Position numbers and translations under genes: made by a program. From Bacteroidia bacterium (GTDB lineage: Bacteria; Bacteroidota; Bacteroidia; Bacteroidales; VadinHA17), in the NCBI GenBank assembly GCA_026391475.1, contig JAPLED010000051.1, forward strand, positions 1-37,796: a stretch of DNA of 37,796 nt, given 5' to 3'. Under the pieces are notes generated by a model. The model saw nothing but the letters and a program-made list of their open reading frames with translations, had not been told where the DNA came from and did no database searches. Shown here one piece after another: positions 16,468 through 25,125 of this stretch. How positions within the stretch are numbered: the stretch's first letter is position 1; every line of letters starts with the position of its first letter.

Positions 16468-18403
16468 ATTTTTTTTGTTCAATAATTTTAGCTTCAGTCC
16501 TTCTGTTCAGTTTTCTACCCTCAATAGTTACATTATCCCCAATTGGTGATGTGTTACCATATCCATTATATTTAAGCCTGTCAGGAGATATCCCTTTATC
16601 TATAAGGTAATTAACTACTGAAAGTGCTCTTTTTTCTGATAAAACCAGGTTATATTCGGCTGACCCTGTAGAATCTGTATAACCTCCTATTTCAATAATA
16701 ATGTCTTTATTGTCTGAAAGGAGGTTTGCCAGATTATTTAATTCTGACGTAGATTCCTTCTTTAATTGCCAGGAGTCAATTTCATAAAATACATTTGTTA
16801 GCTGCATCTTCTCTCCTACTTTAAGCGGGTTCAGACTTATCCTTTTAATATATGGCTCCACAACTGTATGTTGCCCTTCAAACATAAAATTTTCGGAATA
16901 GAAAAGGTACCCGGCTTTGCTGACATTAATCCCGTAATTATATCCTGATGGCAGACAAACCAGAAAATTCCCCGTTCCGTCAGTAGAACTTTTAATTGTC
17001 ACCTTGCCTGTTGAAAGGTTAATTAATTCATAATTTGCCTTTAACAATTTTCCGGTCTCTTTGTCGTAAACCTTGCCCTTCAGATAAGAGACAGGACTTG
17101 GTCTGACAGATTCATAGAGGTTAAAACAGAAAATGTCTTTACCGTTCAATTTATCCCTGATTGAGGAGAAATACGCTTTTTGCCCTCCTGACTCGATTAC
17201 AAGTCCCATTTCATCATTATAGGTGTTAATAGGATAACCAAGGTTTTGTGGTTCTGTCCAGGTACTGTCATCATTCATCCTGGTCATATAAATATCAAAA
17301 CCACCCATACCGGTTCTTCCATCAGAAGCGAAATACAGAGTTCTCCCGTCGAAATGAATAAATGGGGACATTTCATCTCCATCTGTATTAATGGTGTTCC
17401 CAAGGTTAACCGGATCCGTCCATAAATTTTTGTCATTCATTATTGAATACCAAAGGTCTTTTCCCCCTGATCCACCAGGGCGATTACATGAAAAGAATAA
17501 CTTTTTGCCATCAGCACTTATTGATGGTTGTGATTCCCAATAAGATGTATTCACGGGGCTCATCAGGTTGGAGGGTTCTGACCATCTTCCTTCATTATAA
17601 GCTGAGAAATAGAGATCGCAACTTCCCAGACCACCAGGCCGGTCGCAGGCAGCAAAATACATATAATTGCCGTTTGATGACAGAGTCTGAGCCCCTTCAT
17701 TTTGTCCGGTATTAAGTGGAGGGCCTGCATTAAATGCTTTTTGCCATGAATTATCTGAAAAATAGCTTAAATAAAAATCTTCCTGGACTTGTCCGGAAGG
17801 TGCCGGATTATCAGTTATAGCTTGTTGTCTCGTAAACATCAATGTCTGACCATCAGCCGTTATTGAAGGCCAGTATTCATCATCACCGGTATTGATTGAA
17901 CTGCCTATGCTGACAGGATTAAACGGCACCGGGTTTTTCATTGCTTTTAAAGCAAATTCGCAGTTTTTTACACTTTTAGCTGCAACGATTTTATTCTTTT
18001 CCGACATTCCTGTCTGAGCGAGATATACATTGAAATGAATAAGTGCATTATAATATTCCCCTGACATCATTTCGGCATTGGCCAGGTTGAAAAAGACAGG
18101 TTTAAAAAACAGCGAATCGATTTTTACTGCAACCTTATAATTTAATGAAGCCTCGGTATATCTCCTCCGTTTTGCCATCAGTTCACCAAGCATCATATAA
18201 GCTTCATAGAATCTCTTATCGATTGAGATGGCTTCCCTGAAATAAATTTCAGCTTTAATATAATCGAGATAATCAAATGCAGTAACTCCCTCATTATATG
18301 CCTTAAGGGCTTTGCCGGAAGATGTATGAAAACCCTGAGAATAGCCGGTGTGTGTTACCGTACAGGAAATTATGATGAGAAATATGATATAAAGATGCTT
18401 CAT
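16466..18403 (-). CDS. TPR / PD40 beta-propeller / OmpA C-terminal-domain envelope protein
   Basis: Of 645 residues, the export signal lies in 1-23; LIIISC around Cys14 could be a lipobox, otherwise signal peptidase I cuts near GYS-QG. Domains in order are: TPRs (about 33-135), WD40-like PD40 strands (about 160-420, repeated DGQTLMFTR, DGKKLFFSCNRPGGSGGKDL, DGRTLYFASDGRTGMGGFDI), a carboxypeptidase-regulatory-like fold (about 440-520, KGKVYDKETGKLL), and an OmpA domain (about 535-645). The OmpA domain keeps peptidoglycan-binding residues in GYTDSTGSAEYNLVLSEKRA and GRKLNRRTEAKI. It should tie the outer envelope to the peptidoglycan in the periplasm. It follows queE by 7 bp on the same strand. 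This architecture is common in Bacteroidota; the exact role is unknown. Confidence 0.9.
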   Translation of the reverse strand: MKHLYIIFLIIISCTVTHTGYSQGFHTSSGKALKAYNEGVTAFDYLDYIKAEIYFREAISIDKRFYEAYMMLGELMAKRRRYTEASLNYKVAVKIDSLFFKPVFFNLANAEMMSGEYYNALIHFNVYLAQTGMSEKNKIVAAKSVKNCEFALKAMKNPVPFNPVSIGSSINTGDDEYWPSITADGQTLMFTRQQAITDNPAPSGQVQEDFYLSYFSDNSWQKAFNAGPPLNTGQNEGAQTLSSNGNYMYFAACDRPGGLGSCDLYFSAYNEGRWSEPSNLMSPVNTSYWESQPSISADGKKLFFSCNRPGGSGGKDLWYSIMNDKNLWTDPVNLGNTINTDGDEMSPFIHFDGRTLYFASDGRTGMGGFDIYMTRMNDDSTWTEPQNLGYPINTYNDEMGLVIESGGQKAYFSSIRDKLNGKDIFCFNLYESVRPSPVSYLKGKVYDKETGKLLKANYELINLSTGKVTIKSSTDGTGNFLVCLPSGYNYGINVSKAGYLFYSENFMFEGQHTVVEPYIKRISLNPLKVGEKMQLTNVFYEIDSWQLKKESTSELNNLANLLSDNKDIIIEIGGYTDSTGSAEYNLVLSEKRALSVVNYLIDKGISPDRLKYNGYGNTSPIGDNVTIEGRKLNRRTEAKIIEQKK

Positions 18404-18410
18404 GCCTGCT

Positions 18411-19040
18411 CTATGGTATGTGCATATATTTATGCACCTGAAGGGAGATTCTCCAGATGGAGTTTCTCTTTATGTATTCAACAATTTCAGGAATAATTGT
18501 TTCGAATCGGCTCCATTCAGGTTGGAGGAATAATCTGCATTTACTGTTGACCATCCCACGATATTTTTCTGCCCACTCAAAATCTGTTTTATCCTGAATT
18601 ATTACTTTCAGCTCGTCTGCAACTATACAAATTTCATTAACCGGTGGCATCTTTTTTTTCGGTGACAGGCATATCCAGTCCCACTCTCCGCTTAAAGGAT
18701 ATGCTCCTGATGTTTCAATATAAGTGCTAATATTCTTTTCCTTCAAACCTGAACATAAATAATCGAGGTTCCACATAAGCGGTTCACCACCAGTAACAAC
18801 TACAGAATCTGTGCCGGATTTTGTTATGCGATCGATAATTGATTCAGTTTCTACCATTGGGTGGAGGTCAGGGTTCCATGAAAAACGTGAATCACACCAG
18901 TTGCATCCGACATCGCATCCCCCTAATCTTATAAAATATGCTGCTTTCCCGGTATGATAACCTTCGCCCTGTAATGAAAAAAATTCTTCCACTAACGGGA
19001 GCTTGACTCCATCTGGTATTAAATTTGAATTTTTTTCCAT
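18411..19040 (-). CDS. queE: 7-carboxy-7-deazaguanine synthase (radical SAM)
   Basis: QueE converts 6-carboxytetrahydropterin to 7-carboxy-7-deazaguanine in the preQ0/queuosine pathway. The protein is 209 residues from the ATG at 19040. Motifs are FFSLQGEGYHTGKAAYFIRL, then GGCDVGCNWCDSRFSW with the CxxxCxxC cluster ligands Cys42, Cys46 and Cys49, VVTGGEPL (GGE motif), and a C-terminal SLQVHKYMHIP ending usual for the Bacteroidota family. A longer frame back to 19094 would overlap the upstream nucleotidase gene by 35 bp and adds nothing conserved, so 19040 is preferred. The partner genes queC and queD are not in this window. Confidence 0.95.
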   Translation of the reverse strand: MEKNSNLIPDGVKLPLVEEFFSLQGEGYHTGKAAYFIRLGGCDVGCNWCDSRFSWNPDLHPMVETESIIDRITKSGTDSVVVTGGEPLMWNLDYLCSGLKEKNISTYIETSGAYPLSGEWDWICLSPKKKMPPVNEICIVADELKVIIQDKTDFEWAEKYRGMVNSKCRLFLQPEWSRFETIIPEIVEYIKRNSIWRISLQVHKYMHIP

Positions 19041-19059
19041 TACACTGAAATTACAAAAT

Positions 19060-20829
19060 CTATTTTCCAGTTCCAAACAGCAGTGCATATTCACGGGGTA
19101 CAGATGTCTTTACCCACTTTTCCGGAATGATTTTCCAGTTGTTTAATGGTTCCGGATTAACCGTTTTTTTTGCTTCAATTGATTTTAAAATATAATATCT
19201 CAGATCCCTGTCGGTTGAAGATACAATTCTCGATCTTAGTTCCTCCTTTTTAATTCCTGCACCTTCTGTAAAATGTCCGCCTCCTCCGTTTCCACGGTAT
19301 GAGTTAACGGCCACTTTATACATTTTATTTCTTTCAAAAGGCCTGCCATCAGTAAAACCACTAATAATAATTCTTGCTCCCTCAGGTTTGCTAACGTCTA
19401 CCGTATAGTCAATTCCGGCAGCTGAATCAAAATTGTAGGGCTGGTTTTTCAGCCATGCTTTTCCATCTGTAATAAGAGGTTTCCCATCTTTTCCGGCACG
19501 TAATTTAAGCAGTGCATAACCCGGGCCATTCATCGTATTAAACCATTCAGAATATGAATATTCAAGATACTTCTGAATCTCTTCTCCTGACATAGTCATA
19601 GTATAAAGCATATTTTCAAACCTGTATAATTTGAACATATCTCCCACAGTTATCGGGCCTTCAGAAATCTGAACATCAAAGGACAATGGCGCTGCAAATG
19701 AAATGTCGGCTCCTGTTATTTCAAGTTGTATTGAATGAATCATGTCGATAAAAGCAGATGGACCAAAATATGCATCACGTGATGAGATGGTTGCAGATGA
19801 ATTACCAATTACCCGATTCACGTATCCATCAATTATTTTATGTTGCGGAGTGAATCTGGTAATGAATTCAGGGTTGGGTTTAAAATCAGCAACATTAATT
19901 ATCTGACCGGTTATTTTCCTCTTTTTTTTTCCTTTAATCTTCCTGGAACTGAAGGTTATATCAGCCTGGGCTATCTTTTCCGACTTGCTTCCACCGTCTA
20001 GTATCAGTATGGTATCTCCAGCTGTATTTACAAATTTTTCATTAGCCAGTCTATGATCATGACCATTAAAAATTATGTCGAAGCCGGGAACATTGTAAGC
20101 AACTGCTGCAGAACCATTCTCGTTTAAAGGATCACTCTTCTGAGATTCTTCCCTCGACCTGTCCCAACCGGAATGAAAGAGTCCCACAACCAGGTCGGGC
20201 TTTTCATTTAAAATAACCGGCATCCAAAGTTTAGCCGTTTCAACCATATCCCTGAATTCAATTCCTGCATATAGTTCCTGAGGCAGCCAATTTGGGATAG
20301 CCGGAGTAACAAGGCCAAATACAGCAATTTTAATTCCCTCTTTTACAATAATATAGTAAGGTTTAAAATATGGTTTTCCTGTTTTGATATTGATTGCATT
20401 TGCAGCAAGTAACGGAAAGTTATACTTTTTAACTAACCTGTCGTAAACAGCATGTCCTGCCTCCACATCATGGTTTCCCACAGTGCCGGCATCATAACCC
20501 ATGTAATTCATGACTTCAGATAAAAAATGTGGCGACACTGTATCGATAAAATTGTAATAGTACACTTCCGGCTGACCCTGCAGGTTGTCTCCATTATCAA
20601 GAAGTATGGTAGCATCCTTTTCTTCTCTGATCTGCCTGATATAGGTGAAAGAAGATGCAAGAGAAGCATTTAATTTTTCTTTTTCGATGTAATCATAGGG
20701 AAGGATAACTCCATGAACATCTGTTGTTTCGAGAATACTGATACTCTTTTTACCGGTTCCCGAACAGGAAACCAGGAGCATTATTAACAGTAATTTTATA
20801 GTCAGATGACTAAGTGATCTTATATGCAT
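19060..20829 (-). CDS. 5'-nucleotidase / 2',3'-cyclic phosphodiesterase-type metallophosphoesterase, lipoprotein
   Basis: Enzymes of this family dephosphorylate extracytoplasmic nucleotides. About 589 residues from the ATG at 20829 give a lipoprotein signal (LLLIMLLVSCSGTG, lipobox LVSC). The metallophosphatase core shows TTDVHG, DNGDNLQG, VGNHDVEAG, GLFHSGWDRS and FNGHDHRL, all five metal/phosphate motifs. The C-terminal nucleotide-specificity domain follows (about 350-560), including NSYRGNGGGGHFTEG. The longer frame to 20856 would begin inside the promoter-like element, so the downstream ATG is chosen. It lies upstream of queE with 19 bp between them. The nucleotide actually used cannot be told from sequence alone. 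Confidence 0.93.
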   Translation of the reverse strand: MHIRSLSHLTIKLLLIMLLVSCSGTGKKSISILETTDVHGVILPYDYIEKEKLNASLASSFTYIRQIREEKDATILLDNGDNLQGQPEVYYYNFIDTVSPHFLSEVMNYMGYDAGTVGNHDVEAGHAVYDRLVKKYNFPLLAANAINIKTGKPYFKPYYIIVKEGIKIAVFGLVTPAIPNWLPQELYAGIEFRDMVETAKLWMPVILNEKPDLVVGLFHSGWDRSREESQKSDPLNENGSAAVAYNVPGFDIIFNGHDHRLANEKFVNTAGDTILILDGGSKSEKIAQADITFSSRKIKGKKKRKITGQIINVADFKPNPEFITRFTPQHKIIDGYVNRVIGNSSATISSRDAYFGPSAFIDMIHSIQLEITGADISFAAPLSFDVQISEGPITVGDMFKLYRFENMLYTMTMSGEEIQKYLEYSYSEWFNTMNGPGYALLKLRAGKDGKPLITDGKAWLKNQPYNFDSAAGIDYTVDVSKPEGARIIISGFTDGRPFERNKMYKVAVNSYRGNGGGGHFTEGAGIKKEELRSRIVSSTDRDLRYYILKSIEAKKTVNPEPLNNWKIIPEKWVKTSVPREYALLFGTGK

Positions 20830-20853
20830 ATCAATAAAATAATTTTTAATGCC

Positions 20854-20861
20854 CAAACTTA
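20854..20861 (-). promoter_or_regulatory. Candidate -7 element (TAAGTTTG) for the nucleotidase-queE-OmpA group
   Basis: The plus strand reads CAAACTTA, giving TAAGTTTG on the minus strand, an exact TAnnTTTG match 25 bp before the preferred nucleotidase start. No clear -33 partner is visible. It is the minus half of a divergent promoter region with the DUF1343 gene. Confidence 0.45.
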
Positions 20862-20924
20862 TGAAAGAATAATCATTTTTAATTAATAAAATATATGTTA
20901 TAGATCATTTCATACTGATAATTA

Positions 20925-20932
20925 TATATTTG
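20925..20932 (+). promoter_or_regulatory. Candidate -7 element (TATATTTG) for the DUF1343 gene
   Basis: It is an exact TAnnTTTG match 17 bp before the ATG at 20950, giving a very short leader. The -33 region is not convincing. Confidence 0.45.
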
Positions 20933-20949
20933 CTTATAAAATCTATGCT

Positions 20950-22125
20950 ATGGTAGTTACGGGTCTGGAAATTATATCGGATCATTTTCCTTCTGCGTTG
21001 AAAGGGAAAAGAATTGGGATTCTGTGTCATGCTCCAAGTATCACAAAAGACTTTTCACATATTACTGATATCTTTTTTCAACGTAGTGATTGTATGTTAT
21101 CTGCAATCTTCGGACCTCAGCATGGTATTTATGGGCAAACCCAGGATAACATGATAGAGTGGCGAAGTCAGAGACATCCGGTTTATAATATTCCCCTTTA
21201 CAGCCTTTATGGTGAGCATCGTAAACCGTCACCTAAAATGCTTAAGGATATCGATGTTTTGTTAATTGACCTGCAGGATGTTGGTGCCCGATTATACACA
21301 TATATCTGGACAGTTAAACGATGTATTGAAGCCTGTTCTGAAGCAGGAATTCCGGTTTGGCTGCTCGACAGACCAAATCCAATAGGCAGCCTCCCGTTTG
21401 ACGGGCCGGTTCTGAAGAAAGAGTATTTTACATTCGTCGGAGGAGCATCGATCCCCTTATGCCACCGGATGACAATAGGTGAAATGGCTATTTGGATAAA
21501 GGAAAAGTATTACCCCCGATGTGATCTTAACATTGTATGGATGAAAAACTGGAGGAGATCCTCATTATTCAGTGAAACCGGACTTCCGTGGGTCTTACCC
21601 TCACCAAATATGCCAACTATCCAGACAGCTATTGTCTATCCGGGAACGGTTCTTATTGAGGCGCTTAATCTTTCTGAAGGAAGAGGCACAACATTACCTT
21701 TTGAGCTTTTCGGTGCTCCGTTTATTGATGCAGAAAAACTAAAGAAGAATCTTAATGCGCGTAATATTGAAGGTTGTGCATTCAGGATACATAATTTCAT
21801 CCCGACTTTTCACAAGTTCTGCGGAGAACTTTGCAATGGTCTGCAGATACATGTTACTAACATCAATATCTTTAAGCCTGTCGGAACTGCATTAGAAATA
21901 TTTGACGCGATAATTGAAACATCAACACATGATTCTCTAAAATTCAACCTGCCTCCATATGAGTATGAGTATAACCTTATGCCTTTTGATATTTTGTCGG
22001 GGGATTCCGGGATGAGGGAAACATTATTAAACAGAAAAAATATCAGAATTGAGAAAGAGAGATGGTCGCATGAAATTGAAGAGTTCAGGAATGAATTCCG
22101 TCACTTTGCTGTTTACTCTGAATAA
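20950..22125 (+). CDS. DUF1343 / NamZ-type exo-beta-N-acetylmuramidase family protein
   Basis: The NamZ family removes N-acetylmuramic acid from the ends of peptidoglycan-derived chains. Of 391 residues, the characteristic stretches are present: GKRIGILCHAPSITKD, AIFGPQHGIYGQTQDNM, YSLYGEHRKPSPKML, VLLIDLQDVGARLYTYIWTV, GIPVWLLDRPNPIGSL, WVLPSPNMPTIQTAIVYPGT and LSEGRGTTLPFELFGAP. No signal peptide is seen, so this copy should be cytoplasmic, consistent with acting on imported muropeptides rather than on the wall itself. No MurQ- or NagZ-type gene is adjacent. Family assignment is strong; activity of this member is inferred. Confidence 0.93.
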   Translation: MVVTGLEIISDHFPSALKGKRIGILCHAPSITKDFSHITDIFFQRSDCMLSAIFGPQHGIYGQTQDNMIEWRSQRHPVYNIPLYSLYGEHRKPSPKMLKDIDVLLIDLQDVGARLYTYIWTVKRCIEACSEAGIPVWLLDRPNPIGSLPFDGPVLKKEYFTFVGGASIPLCHRMTIGEMAIWIKEKYYPRCDLNIVWMKNWRRSSLFSETGLPWVLPSPNMPTIQTAIVYPGTVLIEALNLSEGRGTTLPFELFGAPFIDAEKLKKNLNARNIEGCAFRIHNFIPTFHKFCGELCNGLQIHVTNINIFKPVGTALEIFDAIIETSTHDSLKFNLPPYEYEYNLMPFDILSGDSGMRETLLNRKNIRIEKERWSHEIEEFRNEFRHFAVYSE

Positions 22126-22184
22126 TAAGTGAACAATTGGCTTGTGTTAAAGACTATTTTTTGAAAGATGAGCTATTAACTTTT

Positions 22185-22568
22185 CTATTCAAAAAGTCCA
22201 TCATCTCTGAGGAGAAGTAATATAGCCGAATGTGGCACTACAATATATTTTTCCTTGTTGAATTCAATTTCAATTGCGCTATTCTGCAGATATACAGCCT
22301 GATCACCCTCCTTTGGCTGAAGAGGAACATATTTAGGCTCATCAGATCTGTTTTTCCAGGGTTCATCATTGTCATTTACCGAAGGGATTGGATACCCCGG
22401 ACCAACTTTCACCACATAACCAATTTGTACCTTTTCATTTTCATTCACACCAGGAGGAAGAAGCAACCCGCTCTTTGTCTTTGACTGTGGAATTTTTGGT
22501 TTAATAAGTACTCTGTCGCCAATTACAATCAGCTTCTGCAAATCCTTTTCATCTAATAATACACTCAT
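22185..22568 (-). CDS. GroES-like co-chaperonin family protein
   Basis: The 127 residues from the ATG at 22568 are longer than classical GroES (about 95). The GroES fold is visible in GDRVLIKPKIPQSKTKSGLL, VQIGYVVKVGPG, GDQAVYLQNSAIEIEFNKEK and YIVVPHSAILLLL. The additional residues fall in a central insertion (YPIPSVNDNDEPWKNRSDEP). No groEL is next to it, so it is probably a paralogue of the main chaperonin subunit; a role as co-chaperonin is not shown by sequence alone. An in-frame ATG 6 codons upstream (22586) is possible. It converges with the DUF1343 gene. Confidence 0.82.
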   Translation of the reverse strand: MSVLLDEKDLQKLIVIGDRVLIKPKIPQSKTKSGLLLPPGVNENEKVQIGYVVKVGPGYPIPSVNDNDEPWKNRSDEPKYVPLQPKEGDQAVYLQNSAIEIEFNKEKYIVVPHSAILLLLRDDGLFE

Positions 22569-22680
22569 CTTTAACTTCAATAACAAACAAAAGTATCATT
22601 TTTTACAAGAAACAGTAATCGTACAAATAGAATTAATTAATATTGTAATTGTGCATAAATGATGTTTAACATCTTTATTT

Positions 22681-22796
22681 AACCTCAACCCCCTGCCCCC
22701 TTCTCCTAAAAGAGAAGGGGGTAAGAAAAAGATAATCAGTATTTTAAGTCCCTCTACTGAAGGAGAGGGATTTAGGGTGAGGGGGATTCTGTAAAG
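22681..22796. repeat. GC-rich palindromic intergenic repeat (two hairpins)
   Basis: Hairpin 1 is CCCCCTTCTC/GAGAAGGGGG (22696-22705 and 22712-22721, loop CTAAAA). Hairpin 2 is TCCCTCT/AGAGGGA (22749-22755 and 22764-22770). Outer ends AACCTCAACCCC and AGGGTGAGGGGG are loosely inverted. Composition differs sharply from the surrounding AT-rich DNA. It is of the same style as the elements at 559-782 and 25016-25080, but not an obvious copy. The 281-bp gap holds no credible gene. Confidence 0.6.
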
Positions 22797-22867
22797 AGAA
22801 GAGGGACGGGAGGATGAGTTCAAATAACCGGGAGAATCTGGACGAGCCAATGAGATAATTATTAATA

Positions 22868-23479
22868 ATGGAATCAGATAGTTACACCACAATTAAATCA
22901 TCATCGCAGGCAATCTACAAAGAAAAGGGAAGCCGGTTTATCGCATTTGCATATCCTGTATCAGATCAGGAAGAAATCAAACCAATAATTGATAAGATCC
23001 GTAAAGAACACCATGAAGCAAAGCATCATTGTTATGCTTATATGATAGGTCAGGAAAGGATGAACTGGAGAGTGAATGATGACGGAGAGCCTTCAGGTAC
23101 TGCCGGCAGACCTATTCTCGGACAGATAAATTCGTTCGGATTAACAAATATTCTTATTGTTGTCAGCAGATATTTTGGTGGTACGTTACTAGGGGTAAGC
23201 GGATTAATAAACGCCTATAGAGCTGCCGCTGCCGCTGCTATCCAAAAAGCGGAAATAATTGAGTGTACACTGCAGGAGTTCTACGAGATTACCTATCTTT
23301 ATGTATCAATGAATGATGTTATGAAGATACTGAAGGAAGAAAACATTGTTCAATCTGATCAATTTTTTGATCTCGAATGCCGGATCAAAGTAAATTTCAG
23401 AGCGTCGATCAGGGAAAAAATCCTGAACCGGCTTTCCCGGATCGAGGGCCTGAAATACAGGTATATCGAAACTCATTGA
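22868..23479 (+). CDS. YigZ / IMPACT-family protein (UPF0029)
   Basis: Of 203 residues, the N-terminal UPF0029 fold (about 1-120) carries YKEKGSRFIAFAYPV, EHHEAKHHCYAYMIG, NDDGEPSGTAGRPIL and VVSRYFGGTLLGVSGLINAY, the family's most conserved block. The C-terminal ferredoxin-like domain (about 135-203) ends LSRIEGLKYRYIETH. Its biochemical role is not settled; the eukaryotic relative IMPACT acts on translation control, which cannot simply be transferred. It is transcribed alone, following the palindromic repeat. Confidence 0.93.
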   Translation: MESDSYTTIKSSSQAIYKEKGSRFIAFAYPVSDQEEIKPIIDKIRKEHHEAKHHCYAYMIGQERMNWRVNDDGEPSGTAGRPILGQINSFGLTNILIVVSRYFGGTLLGVSGLINAYRAAAAAAIQKAEIIECTLQEFYEITYLYVSMNDVMKILKEENIVQSDQFFDLECRIKVNFRASIREKILNRLSRIEGLKYRYIETH

Positions 23480-23514
23480 GGAAATTATTCAATATAATAG
23501 TTTATAGTTAATTA

Positions 23515-23534
23515 TCAACATTTATCGATGTTGA
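23515..23534. promoter_or_regulatory. Inverted repeat upstream of pyrB (possible operator)
   Basis: TCAACAT, six-base spacer TTATCG, ATGTTGA. It sits 14 bp upstream of a candidate -7 element and 60 bp before pyrB, a position where a repressor could block the promoter. It could also be the terminator of the preceding gene, though only a T5 run follows at some distance. Confidence 0.35.
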
Positions 23535-23547
23535 GACAATTTTTGAG

Positions 23548-23555
23548 TAATTTTG
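23548..23555 (+). promoter_or_regulatory. Candidate -7 element (TAATTTTG) for pyrB-pyrI
   Basis: It is an exact TAnnTTTG match 38 bp before the pyrB ATG. The best TTG (23531-23533) is 14 bases upstream, short of the usual 19-21. Confidence 0.4.
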
Positions 23556-23593
23556 ATTTTAGTTCAGTCATGTACTGATAATGTGCCAAACCA

Positions 23594-24502
23594 ATGAAAA
23601 ACAGAAGCTTAGTATCAATAGATGATTTTTCAACAGAGGAAATCCTGAGAATTCTTGATCTGACTGAAGAATTTGAAAAAGAACCTACCCGGAAATTACT
23701 GGAGGGTAAAGTGATAGCAACATTATTTTTTGAGCCGTCAACCCGTACAAGATTAAGTTTTGAAAGTGCGATAAACAGGCTGGGCGGAAAAATTGTCGGA
23801 TTCGCTGATGCTTCAAGTTCGAGTGTCTCTAAGGGTGAAACACTTAATGATACAATCAGAACAGTCAGCAATTACTGTGATCTTATTATAATGCGGCACC
23901 CTATTGAGGGCAGTGCAAGGTTTGCCAGTGAGATTGCTACTGTGCCGGTAATAAATGCCGGAGATGGCGCTAACCAACACCCATCACAGACATTACTTGA
24001 TCTTTATTCGATACGAAAGACTCAGGGAAAACTTGATAACCTGAATATTTTCATGGTTGGTGATCTGAAATATGGCAGAACAGTTCATTCTCTCATGATG
24101 GCTATGTCGAGGTGGAATGCAACTTTCAATTTCATATCACCTGAAGAGCTTAAGATGCCTGATGAATTCAAACTTTACCTTGACAATCTTGGTCTTAAAT
24201 ACTACGAACATATTGATTTCACTGACATCATTTCGAGAGCTGATATCATTTATATGACCAGGGTTCAAAAGGAGAGATTTTCCGATCCGATAGAATATGA
24301 AAAGGTTAAAAATGTATATGTACTCAGAAACTCTATGCTGAAAAACACGAAACCAAATATGCGTATTCTGCATCCGCTTCCCAGGGTTAATGAGATACAT
24401 CAGGATGTGGATAATAATCCAAAAGCTTATTATTTTGAACAGGCTCTAAACGGAGTCTATACACGTCAGGCTATTTTATGTTCACTATTAGGAATAAAAT
24501 AA
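23594..24502 (+). CDS. pyrB: Aspartate carbamoyltransferase catalytic subunit
   Basis: It joins carbamoyl phosphate and aspartate, the committed step of pyrimidine synthesis. The length of 302 residues is normal. The carbamoyl-phosphate-binding loop is [15 protein letters not shown] (Ser49-Thr50-Arg51-Thr52-Arg53); other markers are [41 protein letters not shown] and HPLPRVNEI. The aspartate-domain features are present. The regulatory subunit gene pyrI follows 14 bp later, so this is the allosteric, class B-type holoenzyme, feeding into the CTP synthase encoded at 2864-4465. Confidence 0.98.
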   Translation: MKNRSLVSIDDFSTEEILRILDLTEEFEKEPTRKLLEGKVIATLFFEPSTRTRLSFESAINRLGGKIVGFADASSSSVSKGETLNDTIRTVSNYCDLIIMRHPIEGSARFASEIATVPVINAGDGANQHPSQTLLDLYSIRKTQGKLDNLNIFMVGDLKYGRTVHSLMMAMSRWNATFNFISPEELKMPDEFKLYLDNLGLKYYEHIDFTDIISRADIIYMTRVQKERFSDPIEYEKVKNVYVLRNSMLKNTKPNMRILHPLPRVNEIHQDVDNNPKAYYFEQALNGVYTRQAILCSLLGIK

Positions 24503-24516
24503 GAAAGGGCAGAGTG

Positions 24517-24975
24517 ATGAAGGAACCAAAACAAATGAGCGTCAGCGCAATTCAGAATGGAACAGTTATTGACCATGTACCTGCCAGTAACCTGTTCAAG
24601 GTAATCCAGATACTTGGTCTGGACCGGATCGACAACCAGATAACATTCGGGACAAACCTGGAGAGTAAAAAGCTGGGAAGAAAAGCTATAATAAAGATTT
24701 CCGGGGTCTTTTTTGAAGATGAAGACATTAACAGGATTGCTCTTGTTGCTCCGGATGCCAAACTAAACATCATCAAAGATTATGAGGTTGTTGAGAAAAA
24801 AGTGGTTGAAGTTCCTGACAATATTATTGGAATAGCAAAATGCATGAATCCCAAATGCATTACAAATTTTGAATCTGTAACAACCCGGTTCCGTGTGGTT
24901 TCAAAGAAGAATGTGGCGCTGAAATGCCATTATTGTGAAAAAATAACCAATCAGGAGAATCTGCAGATAATATAG
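24517..24975 (+). CDS. pyrI: Aspartate carbamoyltransferase regulatory subunit
   Basis: This subunit carries allosteric control by CTP/ATP. The 152 residues from the ATG at 24517 follow a purine-rich GAAAGGGCAGAG. The N-terminal nucleotide-binding domain includes VSAIQNGTVIDHVPASNLFK, and the C-terminal zinc domain has CMNPKCITN and LKCHYCEKI, giving Cys-x4-Cys and Cys-x2-Cys ligands. A longer frame starting at 24478 would overlap pyrB by 25 bp and lies outside the conserved region, so 24517 is preferred. It overlaps nothing and ends upstream of a palindromic repeat. Confidence 0.97.
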   Translation: MKEPKQMSVSAIQNGTVIDHVPASNLFKVIQILGLDRIDNQITFGTNLESKKLGRKAIIKISGVFFEDEDINRIALVAPDAKLNIIKDYEVVEKKVVEVPDNIIGIAKCMNPKCITNFESVTTRFRVVSKKNVALKCHYCEKITNQENLQII

Positions 24976-25015
24976 GTTTTGCCCCCACTTTTTTACCCCC
25001 CATCCCCTTGATTAT

Positions 25016-25080
25016 CATGTACTCACCCCCCGCCCCTCTTTACGGAGTAGAGAGGGGGAACACAAAGGGGTGAGTTCATG
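25016..25080. repeat. 65-bp palindromic repeat with 14-bp terminal inverted repeats
   Basis: CATGTACTCACCCC (25016-25029) matches the complement of GGGGTGAGTTCATG (25067-25080) at 13 of 14 bases. The interior carries a second hairpin CCCCTCT/AGAGGGG (25033-25039 and 25051-25057). It lies between the convergent ends of pyrI and the DUF4293 gene, where it could also serve as a bidirectional terminator. Confidence 0.65.
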
Positions 25081-25125
25081 AGATGGAGGAGTTGAGTGCG
25101 GTGAAAAAAGCCTATATAAAGCCAT

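Noticed and set aside
22596-22892. 98-codon minus-strand frame in the gap before the YigZ gene
   Set aside because: It reads through the palindromic GC-rich repeat, giving Pro/Ser/Gly-rich sequence, and overlaps the start of yigZ; no domain is seen.
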